DNA from: Shinella sumterensis
Lineage (GTDB): Bacteria > Pseudomonadota > Alphaproteobacteria > Rhizobiales > Rhizobiaceae
Direction: 5' to 3'
DNA length: 64,000 nt
Assembly: GCF_004514425.2 (NCBI RefSeq)
Contig: NZ_MYFN02000001.1
Span: 310,001 to 374,000 of the forward strand
The position numbers and the translations under genes were made by a program. Shown here in pieces: positions 53,501 to 61,851 of this stretch (its first letter is position 1; each line of letters begins with the position of its first letter). The notes beneath the pieces are model-generated. The model saw only the letters and a list, made by a program, of their open reading frames with translations, did no database searches and was not told where the DNA came from.

Positions 53501-53545
53501 GTTGATACTCCCAGTAGCGCTCGCGTTACGTTGTTCCTGCCGGGG

Positions 53546-54163
53546 CTACGAGCCGGGCCGAGGCAGGTATTGGTCGAGTTCATCCGCGACGCTGGTGGGC
53601 GGCGCGATCATCCAGATGACTTCAGCGGTTTCCGTGCCGATATTGACGGTCTTGTGCGGAACCGAGCTTGGATATTCAATGCTGTCACCGGATGACAGCC
53701 TATGGCGCTCCTCGCCGAGGGTGAGTTCCACCTCGCCGCGGATAACGAAGAAGAGTTCCTGCGAATCCCCGTGGCTATAGGGTTTGTCACCCGTCGAGCC
53801 ACCCGGATCGAACTCGCCGATATAGACTTCCATGTCGCGGATCGGACGCCGGGACAGCAGCATCTTGCGATACCCTTCCGCCGGCGGCAGCGCCGGACGT
53901 TCCGCCTTGCGCAGTACGCGGCCGACGGCCGGTGAGCCATCGTCGAAAAGATCGGTCAGGCTGATGCCGAGCGCGCCGGCGATGCGCATCAGCGTGCTGA
54001 TGTTGACGCCGCTGAGGCCTCGCTCGAGCTGGCTGAGAAAACTCGCCGTGGTGCCCGTCGCGTCGCCAAGGGCGCGAAGCGACATGCGCCGGGCGGTACG
54101 GAAGGCCTTCACCTTCTCGCCGATGCCCGACTGATTGTCCGCGTTTACCGAAATCTCGTTCAC
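53546..54163 (-). CDS. PuuR-like XRE-cupin repressor
   Basis: A 205-residue regulator. A helix-turn-helix of the XRE type (IGEKVKAFRTARRMSLRALG near 14, then TASFLSQLERGLSGVNISTL) is followed by a C-terminal cupin (GDSQELFFVIRGEVELTLGE near 132, YPSSVPHKTVN near 166). PuuR of E. coli has this layout and represses putrescine use. The GTG at 54163 is preceded by GAAGGG; the longer GTG start at 54178 would lie inside an operator palindrome. It is upstream of, and probably represses, the binding-protein operon. Confidence 0.85.
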   Translation of the reverse strand: MNEISVNADNQSGIGEKVKAFRTARRMSLRALGDATGTTASFLSQLERGLSGVNISTLMRIAGALGISLTDLFDDGSPAVGRVLRKAERPALPPAEGYRKMLLSRRPIRDMEVYIGEFDPGGSTGDKPYSHGDSQELFFVIRGEVELTLGEERHRLSSGDSIEYPSSVPHKTVNIGTETAEVIWMIAPPTSVADELDQYLPRPGS

Positions 54164-54170
54164 GGCCTCA

Positions 54171-54201
54171 CCCTTCACTTAACGCCATATTAAGTGAAGG
54201 G
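54171..54201. promoter_or_regulatory. Perfect operator palindrome of the PuuR-like gene
   Basis: CCCTTCACTTAA (54171-54182) and TTAAGTGAAGGG (54190-54201) are perfectly complementary over 12 bases with a seven-base centre. It touches the ribosome site of the repressor gene, so binding should block its own transcription and that of the operon behind it. Confidence 0.7.
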
Positions 54202-54278
54202 CGAAGATTAGCAATATCGAAATGCGTGATTCCGATTTTTAATTTGGACGACCGCCGGCGGCTTGCAAACCTCGTCGA

Positions 54279-55040
54279 TCACCGCACGAAATGGATGTGC
54301 GGCCTCGCATGATAGGGGGAGGGCGATACGTGCGCCTCCACGGAGAAAACATCGCCGAGCAGCTCGCGGGTCAGCACGTCTTCAGGCGCCCCGGCCGCAA
54401 TGATCTTTCCCGACTTCATGACAAGCAGCCGATCGCAAAACATCGCAGCATGGTTCAGGTCATGCAGCGCGATGATGCTGGTCACCTCAAGCTGGGAAAC
54501 GAGCCGCAGGAGGCTGATCTGGTGGTGTACGTCGAGATGGTTCGTCGGCTCGTCCAGGATGAGTTCTTTCGGCGACTGGGCAAGAGCACGGGCGAGGTGG
54601 GCGCGTTGCTTTTCCCCACCCGACAGGCTCTGCCAGGTGTCGTTGCGTTTCGCGGTCAGCTCCGTTCGATCAAGCGCATCGTTGACGGCAGCATCGTCGT
54701 CGCTGGTCCACCCGGAAAACATCGATCGATGCGGGAAACGGCCAAGCTTGACGACGTCCACGACCTTGAGATTGGCGTTGGTTGTTGCATGTTGCTCGAT
54801 AAAGGCCACGCGCTGTGCGATCGCGCGTCGGCGGATCCTGCCGATGTTTTGCCCGTCGAGTGTGACTTGCCCCGAAAGAGGCCGCTTCAGTCCCGCCAGC
54901 AGCCGCAGCAGCGAGGTCTTGCCCGAGCCGTTCGGCCCCAGCAATCCCAGCATTTCACCGGGCTTGGCAATGAGCGAGACATCGTCGACGATCGTCTTCG
55001 CGCCGACCTTCCAGACCAGATTTTCCGCCCTGATGCTCAT
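54279..55040 (-). CDS. FecE-like iron-complex ABC ATPase
   Basis: A 253-residue ATPase of the siderophore/cobalamin importer class: Walker A GPNGSGKTS near 35, signature LSGGEKQRAHLARAL near 137, Walker B LILDEPTNHLD near 158 and the H-loop ALHDLNHAA near 192. It begins inside the end of the permease gene by four bases, in the order binding protein, permease, ATPase. Chelate type is not determined. Confidence 0.9.
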   Translation of the reverse strand: MSIRAENLVWKVGAKTIVDDVSLIAKPGEMLGLLGPNGSGKTSLLRLLAGLKRPLSGQVTLDGQNIGRIRRRAIAQRVAFIEQHATTNANLKVVDVVKLGRFPHRSMFSGWTSDDDAAVNDALDRTELTAKRNDTWQSLSGGEKQRAHLARALAQSPKELILDEPTNHLDVHHQISLLRLVSQLEVTSIIALHDLNHAAMFCDRLLVMKSGKIIAAGAPEDVLTRELLGDVFSVEAHVSPSPYHARPHIHFVR

Positions 55041-56095
55041 GATGCCCGCTGGAGCTTGTAGAGAATGATTGAGAAGAAGGGGACGCCAACCAGTGCGGTA
55101 ACGACGCCGATCGGCAGCACCTGCTGAGGGATGAGCGTGCGCGAGGCAATATCGGCCAAAACCATGAACACCCCACCCGTGACCGCGCAGGCAGGCAGAA
55201 GCCGCGCGTGAAGGGGACCCACCACGAAGCGGGCGGCATGCGGTACGACAAGCCCGACGAAGCCGATCGTTCCGACCATGCTGACGATGGTCGCGGTCAT
55301 GATTGCCGTCAGCGCGAAGAGAATGATCCGCGTTCGACCGACGTCGATCCCGAGGGAGGAGGCGGCCTCATCGCCGAAAGCAAAGGCGTCAAGCACGCGA
55401 GCGTAAAAGAGACAGACGATCAATCCCAATCCAACAATGATGGAGACCAGCCAGAATTCCGGCCAGCGAACGCCGCCGAAGCTGCCAAGCAGCCAGAACA
55501 TCACGTCGCGGGCCTGCTGGGCATTGCCGGAGGTGGTGACGATGTAAGAAGTTGCCGCATTGAAGAGCTGCGATGTCGCAACGCCCGCCAGGATCGTTCT
55601 GTCGGCTCCGCCGCGTGCTCCGTTGGACAGAAGCGCCACAAACAGAAATGCGGCGAAGGCTCCGGCAAATGCGCCTGCCGAAAGCGAGAACGCGCCTGCG
55701 CCGATGCCGAGGATGACGACCGCCACGGCGCCGGTCGAAGCACCGGCGGAGATGCCGAGCACGTAGGGCTCTGCCAAAGGGTTGCGCAGCATCGCCTGCA
55801 TGATCGCGCCGCACAGCGCCAGGCCCGCGCCGCAGAACACCGCGACCAGCGCGCGGCTCAGCCGGTATTCCCAGATCACGGTCTCGTGGATGGGGTTGAG
55901 CTGGACCATCGTCCAGCCCAGCCTGTTCGTGATCGCCGAATAGGTGGTCGACAAGGGGATGGGCATGTCACCGATCCCCACGCTGATCCCGACGACCAGC
56001 GCTATGGCCACGAGCGAGCCCAGAATGATCCCCGCGGCGACCGTGAGGTGCCGAGGTTGTCGTCCCGACGAACTGCGGATCGTCTCGGTCGTCAC
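55037..56095 (-). CDS. FecCD-type iron-complex ABC permease
   Basis: A 352-residue permease with about ten membrane segments. The family motif RLSRALVAVFCGAGLALCGA lies near 59, then QAMLRNPLAEPYVLGISAGA near 84, and GTIGFVGLVVPHAARFVVGP near 270, followed by RLLPACAVTGGVFMVLADIA. As in BtuCD-like systems two copies form the channel. Stop and start overlap both neighbours by four bases, a fully coupled operon. Confidence 0.9.
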   Translation of the reverse strand: MTTETIRSSSGRQPRHLTVAAGIILGSLVAIALVVGISVGIGDMPIPLSTTYSAITNRLGWTMVQLNPIHETVIWEYRLSRALVAVFCGAGLALCGAIMQAMLRNPLAEPYVLGISAGASTGAVAVVILGIGAGAFSLSAGAFAGAFAAFLFVALLSNGARGGADRTILAGVATSQLFNAATSYIVTTSGNAQQARDVMFWLLGSFGGVRWPEFWLVSIIVGLGLIVCLFYARVLDAFAFGDEAASSLGIDVGRTRIILFALTAIMTATIVSMVGTIGFVGLVVPHAARFVVGPLHARLLPACAVTGGVFMVLADIASRTLIPQQVLPIGVVTALVGVPFFSIILYKLQRAS

Positions 56096-57123
56096 TTCAG
56101 GCCAAGCGTTTTCAGCTGTTGGGCGATCTGTTCGGCGCCGTAGATCGTCCGCACGGTCGGGTTCATGGCCTGGCCGTCCATGACCACGATCGCCTTGTTC
56201 TTGACGGCGGGCATCTGGCTCGTGCCGGGATCCGTCGTGAGGAACTTGATCTTGGCCTCCGACTTGTCCAGGTCCCAGCGGTTGCGATCGACCTGCGCGA
56301 CCACGATGACATCGGGATTGCTGGCGATGATGCTCTCCCAGCCGAGCGCAGGCGACTCGGCCTCGGAGGTGATGGCGTTCGTTCCGCCCAGCACATCGGC
56401 GATATAACCGGAAGCGCTGTTCTTGCCGCCGAGATAGGCGTCGGCGGACGGCGAGGGGCTGGAGAACCAGAAGACGTAGGACAGCTTCTTCCCGTCCTTC
56501 GGTGCATCGGCGCGCAGCGCGGCCTCACGCTTCTTCAGGTCGGCAATGAGCGCGTCGCCCCGATCGCGCACGTCGAAAATCTGGGCGATCTCGTCGATCT
56601 CCCGGTAAAGCGTGTCCGGGTTCCAGAGCTGCGACCGGTCGCCGTAACCGAACTTGTCCTTGGCGCCACCTTCGGCGACGCAGGTGCTCGGCGAGATGTA
56701 GCTCGGCACGCCAACCTTCTCGAAGTCCTCGCGCTTGGCAACCTTGCTGGAGGGGCCAATCAGGCTCGGCAGGGCGGCTGCGACGAAATCCGGGGTCTGC
56801 GCCAGAATGGCTTCGAAGGTCGGAAACTCGACCGTCAGGACTTTGACCTTCGCGTTGGCCTCGGCCAGTTGCGGAAGAACCTTGTTCGGCCAGAACGCCG
56901 TGCCGACCATCCTGTCTTCAAGGCCGAGAAGCAACATGATTTCCGCGCTGTTCTGGCCAAGTCCGACGGCGCGTTCCGGAGCCTTGTCGAAGGTCACCGT
57001 CGCGCCGCAGTTCTCGATTGTCAGCGGATAGGTGGTCGAGGCTGCAAAACCCGGTGTCGCCAGCATGCCAATAACGGCGCAGACAGCCGCACTCACAAAC
57101 ACCCTGTTCATCGTCTCGCTCAT
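56092..57123 (-). CDS. Iron-complex ABC periplasmic binding protein
   Basis: A 343-residue exported protein of the FecB/FhuD-like class III group. A Sec signal peptide covers about 1-29 (FVSAAVCAVIGMLATPGFAA). The mature part starts TYPLTIENCGATVTFDKAPE and contains AVGLGQNSAEIMLLLGLEDR near 54, the typical first lobe. Cys residues at ENCG and STCVAEGG may pair. Start 57123 is chosen; an ATG at 57111 is possible. No Fur-, Irr- or RirA-like box was clear upstream. Confidence 0.87.
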   Translation of the reverse strand: MSETMNRVFVSAAVCAVIGMLATPGFAASTTYPLTIENCGATVTFDKAPERAVGLGQNSAEIMLLLGLEDRMVGTAFWPNKVLPQLAEANAKVKVLTVEFPTFEAILAQTPDFVAAALPSLIGPSSKVAKREDFEKVGVPSYISPSTCVAEGGAKDKFGYGDRSQLWNPDTLYREIDEIAQIFDVRDRGDALIADLKKREAALRADAPKDGKKLSYVFWFSSPSPSADAYLGGKNSASGYIADVLGGTNAITSEAESPALGWESIIASNPDVIVVAQVDRNRWDLDKSEAKIKFLTTDPGTSQMPAVKNKAIVVMDGQAMNPTVRTIYGAEQIAQQLKTLGLK

Positions 57124-57242
57124 CCTTGTTTCCGGTCGGGACAAAATATGAGCGCTCTGTAATCCTCGGCGCAAAGGAAAACAAGAGCGTTTTCCTCACC
57201 TTTCTCCTGCGCGTCGCACAGGGCTGGCCGCCGCGATGGCCT

Positions 57243-58052
57243 TTACGAGATGCCCTCCTGCCACGCCTGATAGACGGTCCTTATGCCGGGGCGGAAACCG
57301 AGGCTGCGGGCGAGGGATGTGTCGACATGCAGGTACCATGGATTTGCAAGAGGCTCGGCGCTTGATTTCATGGGGGACCCGACGATTCCCGCGAGTTCGT
57401 AGATGGAGGAGGGGGCTTCGTCCGCAACGTTTACAACGCGTCGGTCGAAAGCACCCCTGAGCGCCAGCGTGACCGCCTGTGCGATGTCGCGATGGTGGAT
57501 CGTGCTCATGCGCTGTGCCGGATGCCAGGTGCCGACGTGATCGGGCAGGGATTCGAGATGTCCGTCCCCATCACCATAGACGAAGGGAAAGCGAAGGATC
57601 GACCAATTCAACCCGCTTTCACGCAGCTCCCGTTCTGCTGCAACCTTGCTTGCGGGGTAGGCGTGTTGTGGGTCGACCGGATCGTCTTCCCGTCCCGGAT
57701 GCGGATTGTCCTTGTTGTAGACATGGCTGGTGCTCGACATAATGAAGCGCGCATCGGGAGCATGGGCCTTCACGGCCGCGATCAGGTTGCGCGTCCCATC
57801 GAGATTGCTTTTCCAGATGAGATCGGTGTCCTGCGTTCGGAAGACGGCCGCGAGGTGCACGACGGCAGAAATCTTCGTGACGGCCTTCGCCAAGCTCGAA
57901 GGGTCGAGAATATCGCCCGTAACCCCTGTGGCGCCCGCGGGGCAATCCTTGCCAGGCCGAAGCAGGACGCGGCAGGCAAAGCCGGCCTCGGCCAGCCGCG
58001 GGACAAGTCGCTCACCCACGAGCCCGGTGGCCCCGGTAATCAGTACGGTCAT
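57243..58052 (-). CDS. NAD-dependent epimerase/dehydratase-like SDR protein
   Basis: A 269-residue extended short-chain dehydrogenase. It has the N-terminal TGATGLVG glycine motif near 6, DILDP near 47, VVHLAAV near 63, a SSTSHVYNKD catalytic Ser/Tyr region near 107, and YPASKVAAERE near 132 with the YxxxK pair. It acts on NAD(P)-linked sugar or carbonyl compounds. It lies three bases after, and is probably co-transcribed with, the MarR gene. Confidence 0.82.
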   Translation of the reverse strand: MTVLITGATGLVGERLVPRLAEAGFACRVLLRPGKDCPAGATGVTGDILDPSSLAKAVTKISAVVHLAAVFRTQDTDLIWKSNLDGTRNLIAAVKAHAPDARFIMSSTSHVYNKDNPHPGREDDPVDPQHAYPASKVAAERELRESGLNWSILRFPFVYGDGDGHLESLPDHVGTWHPAQRMSTIHHRDIAQAVTLALRGAFDRRVVNVADEAPSSIYELAGIVGSPMKSSAEPLANPWYLHVDTSLARSLGFRPGIRTVYQAWQEGIS

Positions 58053-58056
58053 CTGC

Positions 58057-58506
58057 TCAATCCTTTCTCAACAGGGTCTGCAGTCGTTCTGTCGCTGATT
58101 TGAGAACACGTATGGTCGTGGCCAGATCAGCCTCGCTAATTCCGCCGAAAGCAGCATCGTGAATGAAAGAAAGATCAGGGAGCCGTCGCCATAGCGCCTC
58201 TCCCGTCGCCGTCAATGTCAGCAGACGTTGTCGCTGATCGTCGCCATCCGCGGTCTGCGCAACCAGATCCTTGCGGACGAGCGTTGCGATGATTCCGCTC
58301 AAGGTGGCGCGTTCGAGTTCCAGAGCGCGACCGAGGTCGCGCTGGACGGACGGGCCGTTGTTGACGAGATACCAGAGGACATACCACTGCGTGGACCCCA
58401 GATCGAAGGGTCTTAGGCGCTCGTCCATGAGGGCCCGGCCGGCGAAATAGCACCGCTTGGTCCAGGCGCCCACGGAGAGATTTTTGGTGTCCGACTGATC
58501 GTGCAT
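58057..58506 (-). CDS. MarR-family transcriptional regulator
   Basis: A 149-residue MarR regulator: FDLGSTQWYVLWYLVNNGPS near 34, VQRDLGRALELERATLSGII with TLVRKDLVAQTADGDDQRQR forming the recognition helix and wing (about 55-92), and a C-terminal dimer helix. A long palindrome lies ten bases upstream of its start, so autorepression is likely. It is followed by the epimerase gene, its likely target. Confidence 0.88.
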   Translation of the reverse strand: MHDQSDTKNLSVGAWTKRCYFAGRALMDERLRPFDLGSTQWYVLWYLVNNGPSVQRDLGRALELERATLSGIIATLVRKDLVAQTADGDDQRQRLLTLTATGEALWRRLPDLSFIHDAAFGGISEADLATTIRVLKSATERLQTLLRKD

Positions 58507-58515
58507 TGAAAACTC

Positions 58516-58558
58516 ATTCGTTTGCTACCTAACGATAATTGCAAGGTAGCGAACGAAT
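58516..58558. promoter_or_regulatory. Long operator palindrome of the MarR gene
   Basis: ATTCGTTTGCTACCT (58516-58530) and AGGTAGCGAACGAAT (58544-58558) pair at 14 of 15 positions across a 13-base AT-rich centre. The site spans the likely promoter of the MarR-epimerase operon. Confidence 0.7.
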
Positions 58559-58613
58559 GTCAAGGCTCAAGGAGAGTGGGCCAGGTAAGACGACAGCGAT
58601 GTCACGATGGGCG

Positions 58614-59504
58614 CTATCGCCACCGCTTCACATGGTCGACGAGCGCACGCAGTTTCGGAGCGAGATTGCGCCGGCTGGGGTAATAGAGAAAAAACCCGGC
58701 AAAGGGTGGACAATAGTCCTGAAGCAGGGGAACCAGCTGGCCGGATTCGACATAGGGCTTGAAGGTGTCCTCCATGCCGAAGGTGATGCCTCCGCCGGCA
58801 CAGGCTGTGCGGATCATAAGCAACATGTCGTTGGTGGTGATCTGGGGATCGACTGCCACATCGAAATCGCGCCCATCCTGGCCGAATTCCCAGCGATAGG
58901 GTGCGCTGTGCGGCGCCGGGCGCCAGCCGATACAGCGATGCGCTGAAAGCTCCGAAGGATGCGCGGGCATGCCGAAACGTTCGATGTAGGATGGCGCGGC
59001 GAAGGCGCCCTGGCGCTGATCGCCCGAGACGGGAACGGCAATCATGTCCTGATCGATGACTTCGCCCAGCCGTACCCCCGCGTCATAGCCTTCCGCGACG
59101 ATGTCGAACTCCTCGTCCGTGACCGTCACGTCGATCTGAACGGCGGGACAGGCATCCGCAAAACGCGCCAGAAGCGGCCCGGAAATGAACTGTTCGGCGA
59201 TGGACGACACGGCCAGCCGCAAGAGCCCGCTTGGTGCGCTGTCGCGGTCTGCCGTTGCGTCGAGCGCCAGTCCGACTTCGGAAATCGCCGGCGCCACACG
59301 CTGGTACAGTTGTTCGCCGGCCTCCGTGAGGCTGACGCTGCGCGTCGTGCGACGCACGAGCGCCACGCCGAGCCGATCTTCGAGACGACGGATGGCCTGG
59401 CTGATGGCTGGCCGCGTGACGCCCAGATTCTCCGCGGCCACGCGAAAGCTGCGCGCTTCCGCGATTGCCAGGAAAACAGAAATGCCGTTCAGATCGATCG
59501 CCAT
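58614..59504 (-). CDS. LysR-family transcriptional regulator (CrgA-like branch)
   Basis: A 296-residue LysR regulator: helix-turn-helix ISVFLAIAEARSFRVAAENL, then GVTRPAISQAIRRLEDRLGV (about 8-47), the RTTRSVSLTEAG hinge near 52 and an effector domain ending CPPFAGFFLYYPSRRNLAPK. It is divergent from the aldo/keto reductase across 95 bases and probably controls it. It resembles the LysR protein at 61852 in both domains, which suggests a duplicated regulator. Confidence 0.9.
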   Translation of the reverse strand: MAIDLNGISVFLAIAEARSFRVAAENLGVTRPAISQAIRRLEDRLGVALVRRTTRSVSLTEAGEQLYQRVAPAISEVGLALDATADRDSAPSGLLRLAVSSIAEQFISGPLLARFADACPAVQIDVTVTDEEFDIVAEGYDAGVRLGEVIDQDMIAVPVSGDQRQGAFAAPSYIERFGMPAHPSELSAHRCIGWRPAPHSAPYRWEFGQDGRDFDVAVDPQITTNDMLLMIRTACAGGGITFGMEDTFKPYVESGQLVPLLQDYCPPFAGFFLYYPSRRNLAPKLRALVDHVKRWR

Positions 59505-59599
59505 TGGTTAGATAGATTTACCAGCGTGGTCATCATTGGGCAAGTTGTTTGATCTTATCGAGCCGTCTACCTTGTTCTCGCAACCAGGAGAGAGCTGAC

Positions 59600-60658
59600 A
59601 TGGCGCTTGATGATTATAAACTTCTTGGACGGTCGGGCTTGCGCGTTTCACCGCTGAGCCTGGGAACGATGACCTTCGGTTCCGAGTGGGGCTGGGGTGC
59701 CGACGGCAACGAGGCGCGCCGCATTTTCGATCTTTATGTCGACCGGGGCGGCAACTTCCTCGACACGGCGGTCAACTATACCGATGGCGGTGCCGAACGC
59801 CTGCTTGGAACCTTCATCGCCGACAAGCGCGAGCGGATCGTTCTTGCGACGAAATTTACCATGGCACGCGACCCAGGCAACCCGAACTCGGGCGGCAACC
59901 ACCGCCTGAACATGCTTCGCTCCGTCGAGCAGAGCCTGAAGCAGCTCGGCACGGATCGTATCGACCTTCTTTATCTTCACGCATGGGACATGACGACCCG
60001 GCCGGACGAGGTGATGAGGGCACTCGATGACCTCGTTCGTTCCGGGAAAGTGCTCTATCTCGGCATATGCAACACACCTGCTTGGCGCGTTGCACAGATG
60101 CAGACACTCGCCGATATCAGAGGCTGGTCTCCATTCGTTGCGCTACAGATCGAGTACAGCCTCGTCGAGCGGACCGTCGAGCATGAGCTTCTGCCGGCGG
60201 CAGCGGCTCTGGGTCTCGGCGTGCTTCCATGGTCGCCGCTCGGCGGAGGCGTGCTCACAGGCAAGTACTCCCTTGCCGATGTCGAGGATTCGCAAGAGGC
60301 AGCCGTGTCCGCCACCCGCAAGGGTGTCATAGCCTCGTCCGGGCATCTGAACCGGCGTGCGATCGACATAGCAAACGAGGTTCGAACCGTCGCGGAAGAG
60401 GCCGATTCCACGCCGTCGCGCGTGGCGCTTGCCTGGACGCTGGCCAACCCGGCCGTCGTCTCCCCCATCATCGGCGCGCGCACGCTTGCCCAGGCCGAGG
60501 ACAATCTCAAGGCTCTGGATCTGGCGCTCACGCCGGAGCAACTGGATCGACTGGACCGGTTCAGCGCGCCGGCCCCCGTCTTTCCCGCCCGCTTCACGCA
60601 ACGTCCCCTTGTCCAGCAACTGATCTTCGGCGGTGCGGCGGTCGAACGCCGTAACTGA
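59600..60658 (+). CDS. Aldo/keto reductase
   Basis: A 352-residue TIM-barrel NADPH oxidoreductase. The catalytic tetrad is visible as Asp55, Tyr60, Lys85 and His127 (in NFLDTAVNY, ATKF and YLHAWD). Cofactor contacts are expected in IIGARTLAQAEDNLKAL near 298. The ATG at 59600 follows AGGAGAGAGCTGAC. It reduces an aldehyde or ketone. It is followed by two small exported proteins and is divergent from its likely LysR regulator. Confidence 0.9.
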   Translation: MALDDYKLLGRSGLRVSPLSLGTMTFGSEWGWGADGNEARRIFDLYVDRGGNFLDTAVNYTDGGAERLLGTFIADKRERIVLATKFTMARDPGNPNSGGNHRLNMLRSVEQSLKQLGTDRIDLLYLHAWDMTTRPDEVMRALDDLVRSGKVLYLGICNTPAWRVAQMQTLADIRGWSPFVALQIEYSLVERTVEHELLPAAAALGLGVLPWSPLGGGVLTGKYSLADVEDSQEAAVSATRKGVIASSGHLNRRAIDIANEVRTVAEEADSTPSRVALAWTLANPAVVSPIIGARTLAQAEDNLKALDLALTPEQLDRLDRFSAPAPVFPARFTQRPLVQQLIFGGAAVERRN

Positions 60659-60751
60659 CCGTTGAAACGCGAGTCTCATCGACGGTGCATCCGGTTTCAT
60701 TGCTCGTCGATAGGCCCCGCCAAGTCCCCAGCAACAGAAAGGATCGATACC

Positions 60752-61306
60752 ATGACCATTTTTCCGACACGCCAGCGGGTTGCCGGCGCGAGCCATACGG
60801 CTCTGATCACAGTGGCATTGCTGTCGCTCGCCCTGCCGGGTCCAGCCATCGCCAACACAACGGCAACGCAGGTGCAGGCTGCCGATAGCGCCGCGGTCGA
60901 GCAACGGAACAAGGCGATCGTCGAGGCCGCCTTCGAAAAATGGCGCGGAGGCACCTATGTCTTCGCGGAACTCCTCGCCCCCGACGTCGTCTGGACAATT
61001 CATGGCTCGGGCCCGGTGGCCGGCACCTATCGAAACCAGAAGGATTTCGTCGAACAGGCCTCTCTTCCCCTGACCAGCCGCCTTGCGACGCCGATCATGC
61101 CGCAGGTGCACAACATCTTTGCCGACGGCGACACGGTCATCATCCGCTTCGACGGGACGGCGACGACGACGTCCGGCGCACCTTACCGCAACCAGTTCGT
61201 CTGGATTCTCAAGATGAAGGACGGCCTCGTGGTCAATGCGGAAGCCTTCCTGGATCTTGTTGCCTATCAGCAGGTCGTGGATAACAACGCCCCGCGTTCC
61301 CAATGA
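60752..61306 (+). CDS. Exported SnoaL/NTF2-like protein
   Basis: A 184-residue protein with an N-terminal export signal (about 1-35, SHTALITVALLSLALPGPAI, then AN) and a SnoaL-like domain (RNKAIVEAAFEKWRGGTYVF near 53, VWTIHGSGPVAGTYRNQKDF near 80). NTF2-like folds bind small hydrophobic ligands; the role here is unknown. The ATG at 60752 is preceded by AAAGGATCG. It follows the aldo/keto reductase by 93 bases on the same strand. Confidence 0.78.
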   Translation: MTIFPTRQRVAGASHTALITVALLSLALPGPAIANTTATQVQAADSAAVEQRNKAIVEAAFEKWRGGTYVFAELLAPDVVWTIHGSGPVAGTYRNQKDFVEQASLPLTSRLATPIMPQVHNIFADGDTVIIRFDGTATTTSGAPYRNQFVWILKMKDGLVVNAEAFLDLVAYQQVVDNNAPRSQ

Positions 61307-61410
61307 CCGATGCTGCGGTTCGGCAGACCTGCGCGTCTGCCGGACCGGCACCGCGCGCGTATTCGCGCCCTCACCAGACCGCCAACAGCAACGTCTAAAG
61401 GAGCCAGACC

Positions 61411-61737
61411 ATGCGACCGGCATTCGCAGCCCTCGTCACTGCCACCCTTTCGTTTCAATCCGTAGAAGCACAGGAAACAAATTTGCAGCCGAACCATCCC
61501 TACGCCGGCATGTGGGTCACCGACGACAACCGAGTCCGCCACGAACTTCTGCCGAACGGACGCTATGTCGAAGCGCGCGGCCAGCGCGAACGAGCCTATG
61601 AAGGCCGCTATGAAGTCGACGGAACGCATATCGAGTACTGGGACGACACGGGCTTTACCGCCGACGGCGATTTCGTCGATGCCAACACCTTGCACCATGG
61701 CGGCATGATCTTGCGTCGAAAGCCGGCGACACCCTGA
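61411..61737 (+). CDS. Exported Atu4866-family small protein
   Basis: A 108-residue protein with a short signal peptide ending near VEAQE (residue 21) and the Atu4866 domain: YAGMWVTDDNRVRHELLPNG near 31, then GRYVEARGQ, YEGRYEV and YWDDTGFTADGDF. The domain is a small beta barrel with no known activity. AAAGGAGCCAGACC precedes the start. It continues the run of secreted small proteins in this stretch. Confidence 0.82.
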   Translation: MRPAFAALVTATLSFQSVEAQETNLQPNHPYAGMWVTDDNRVRHELLPNGRYVEARGQRERAYEGRYEVDGTHIEYWDDTGFTADGDFVDANTLHHGGMILRRKPATP

Positions 61738-61851
61738 CATATCGAACGAGCCTGCGCTGCGCGATTGGGCCAGAGCGATCGTGTGGCAGGCTCGTCTCGA
61801 TCCATCTGGCAGGCCATCTGACAGGGGCAGACGCCATGCGGCGTCGCCCCT

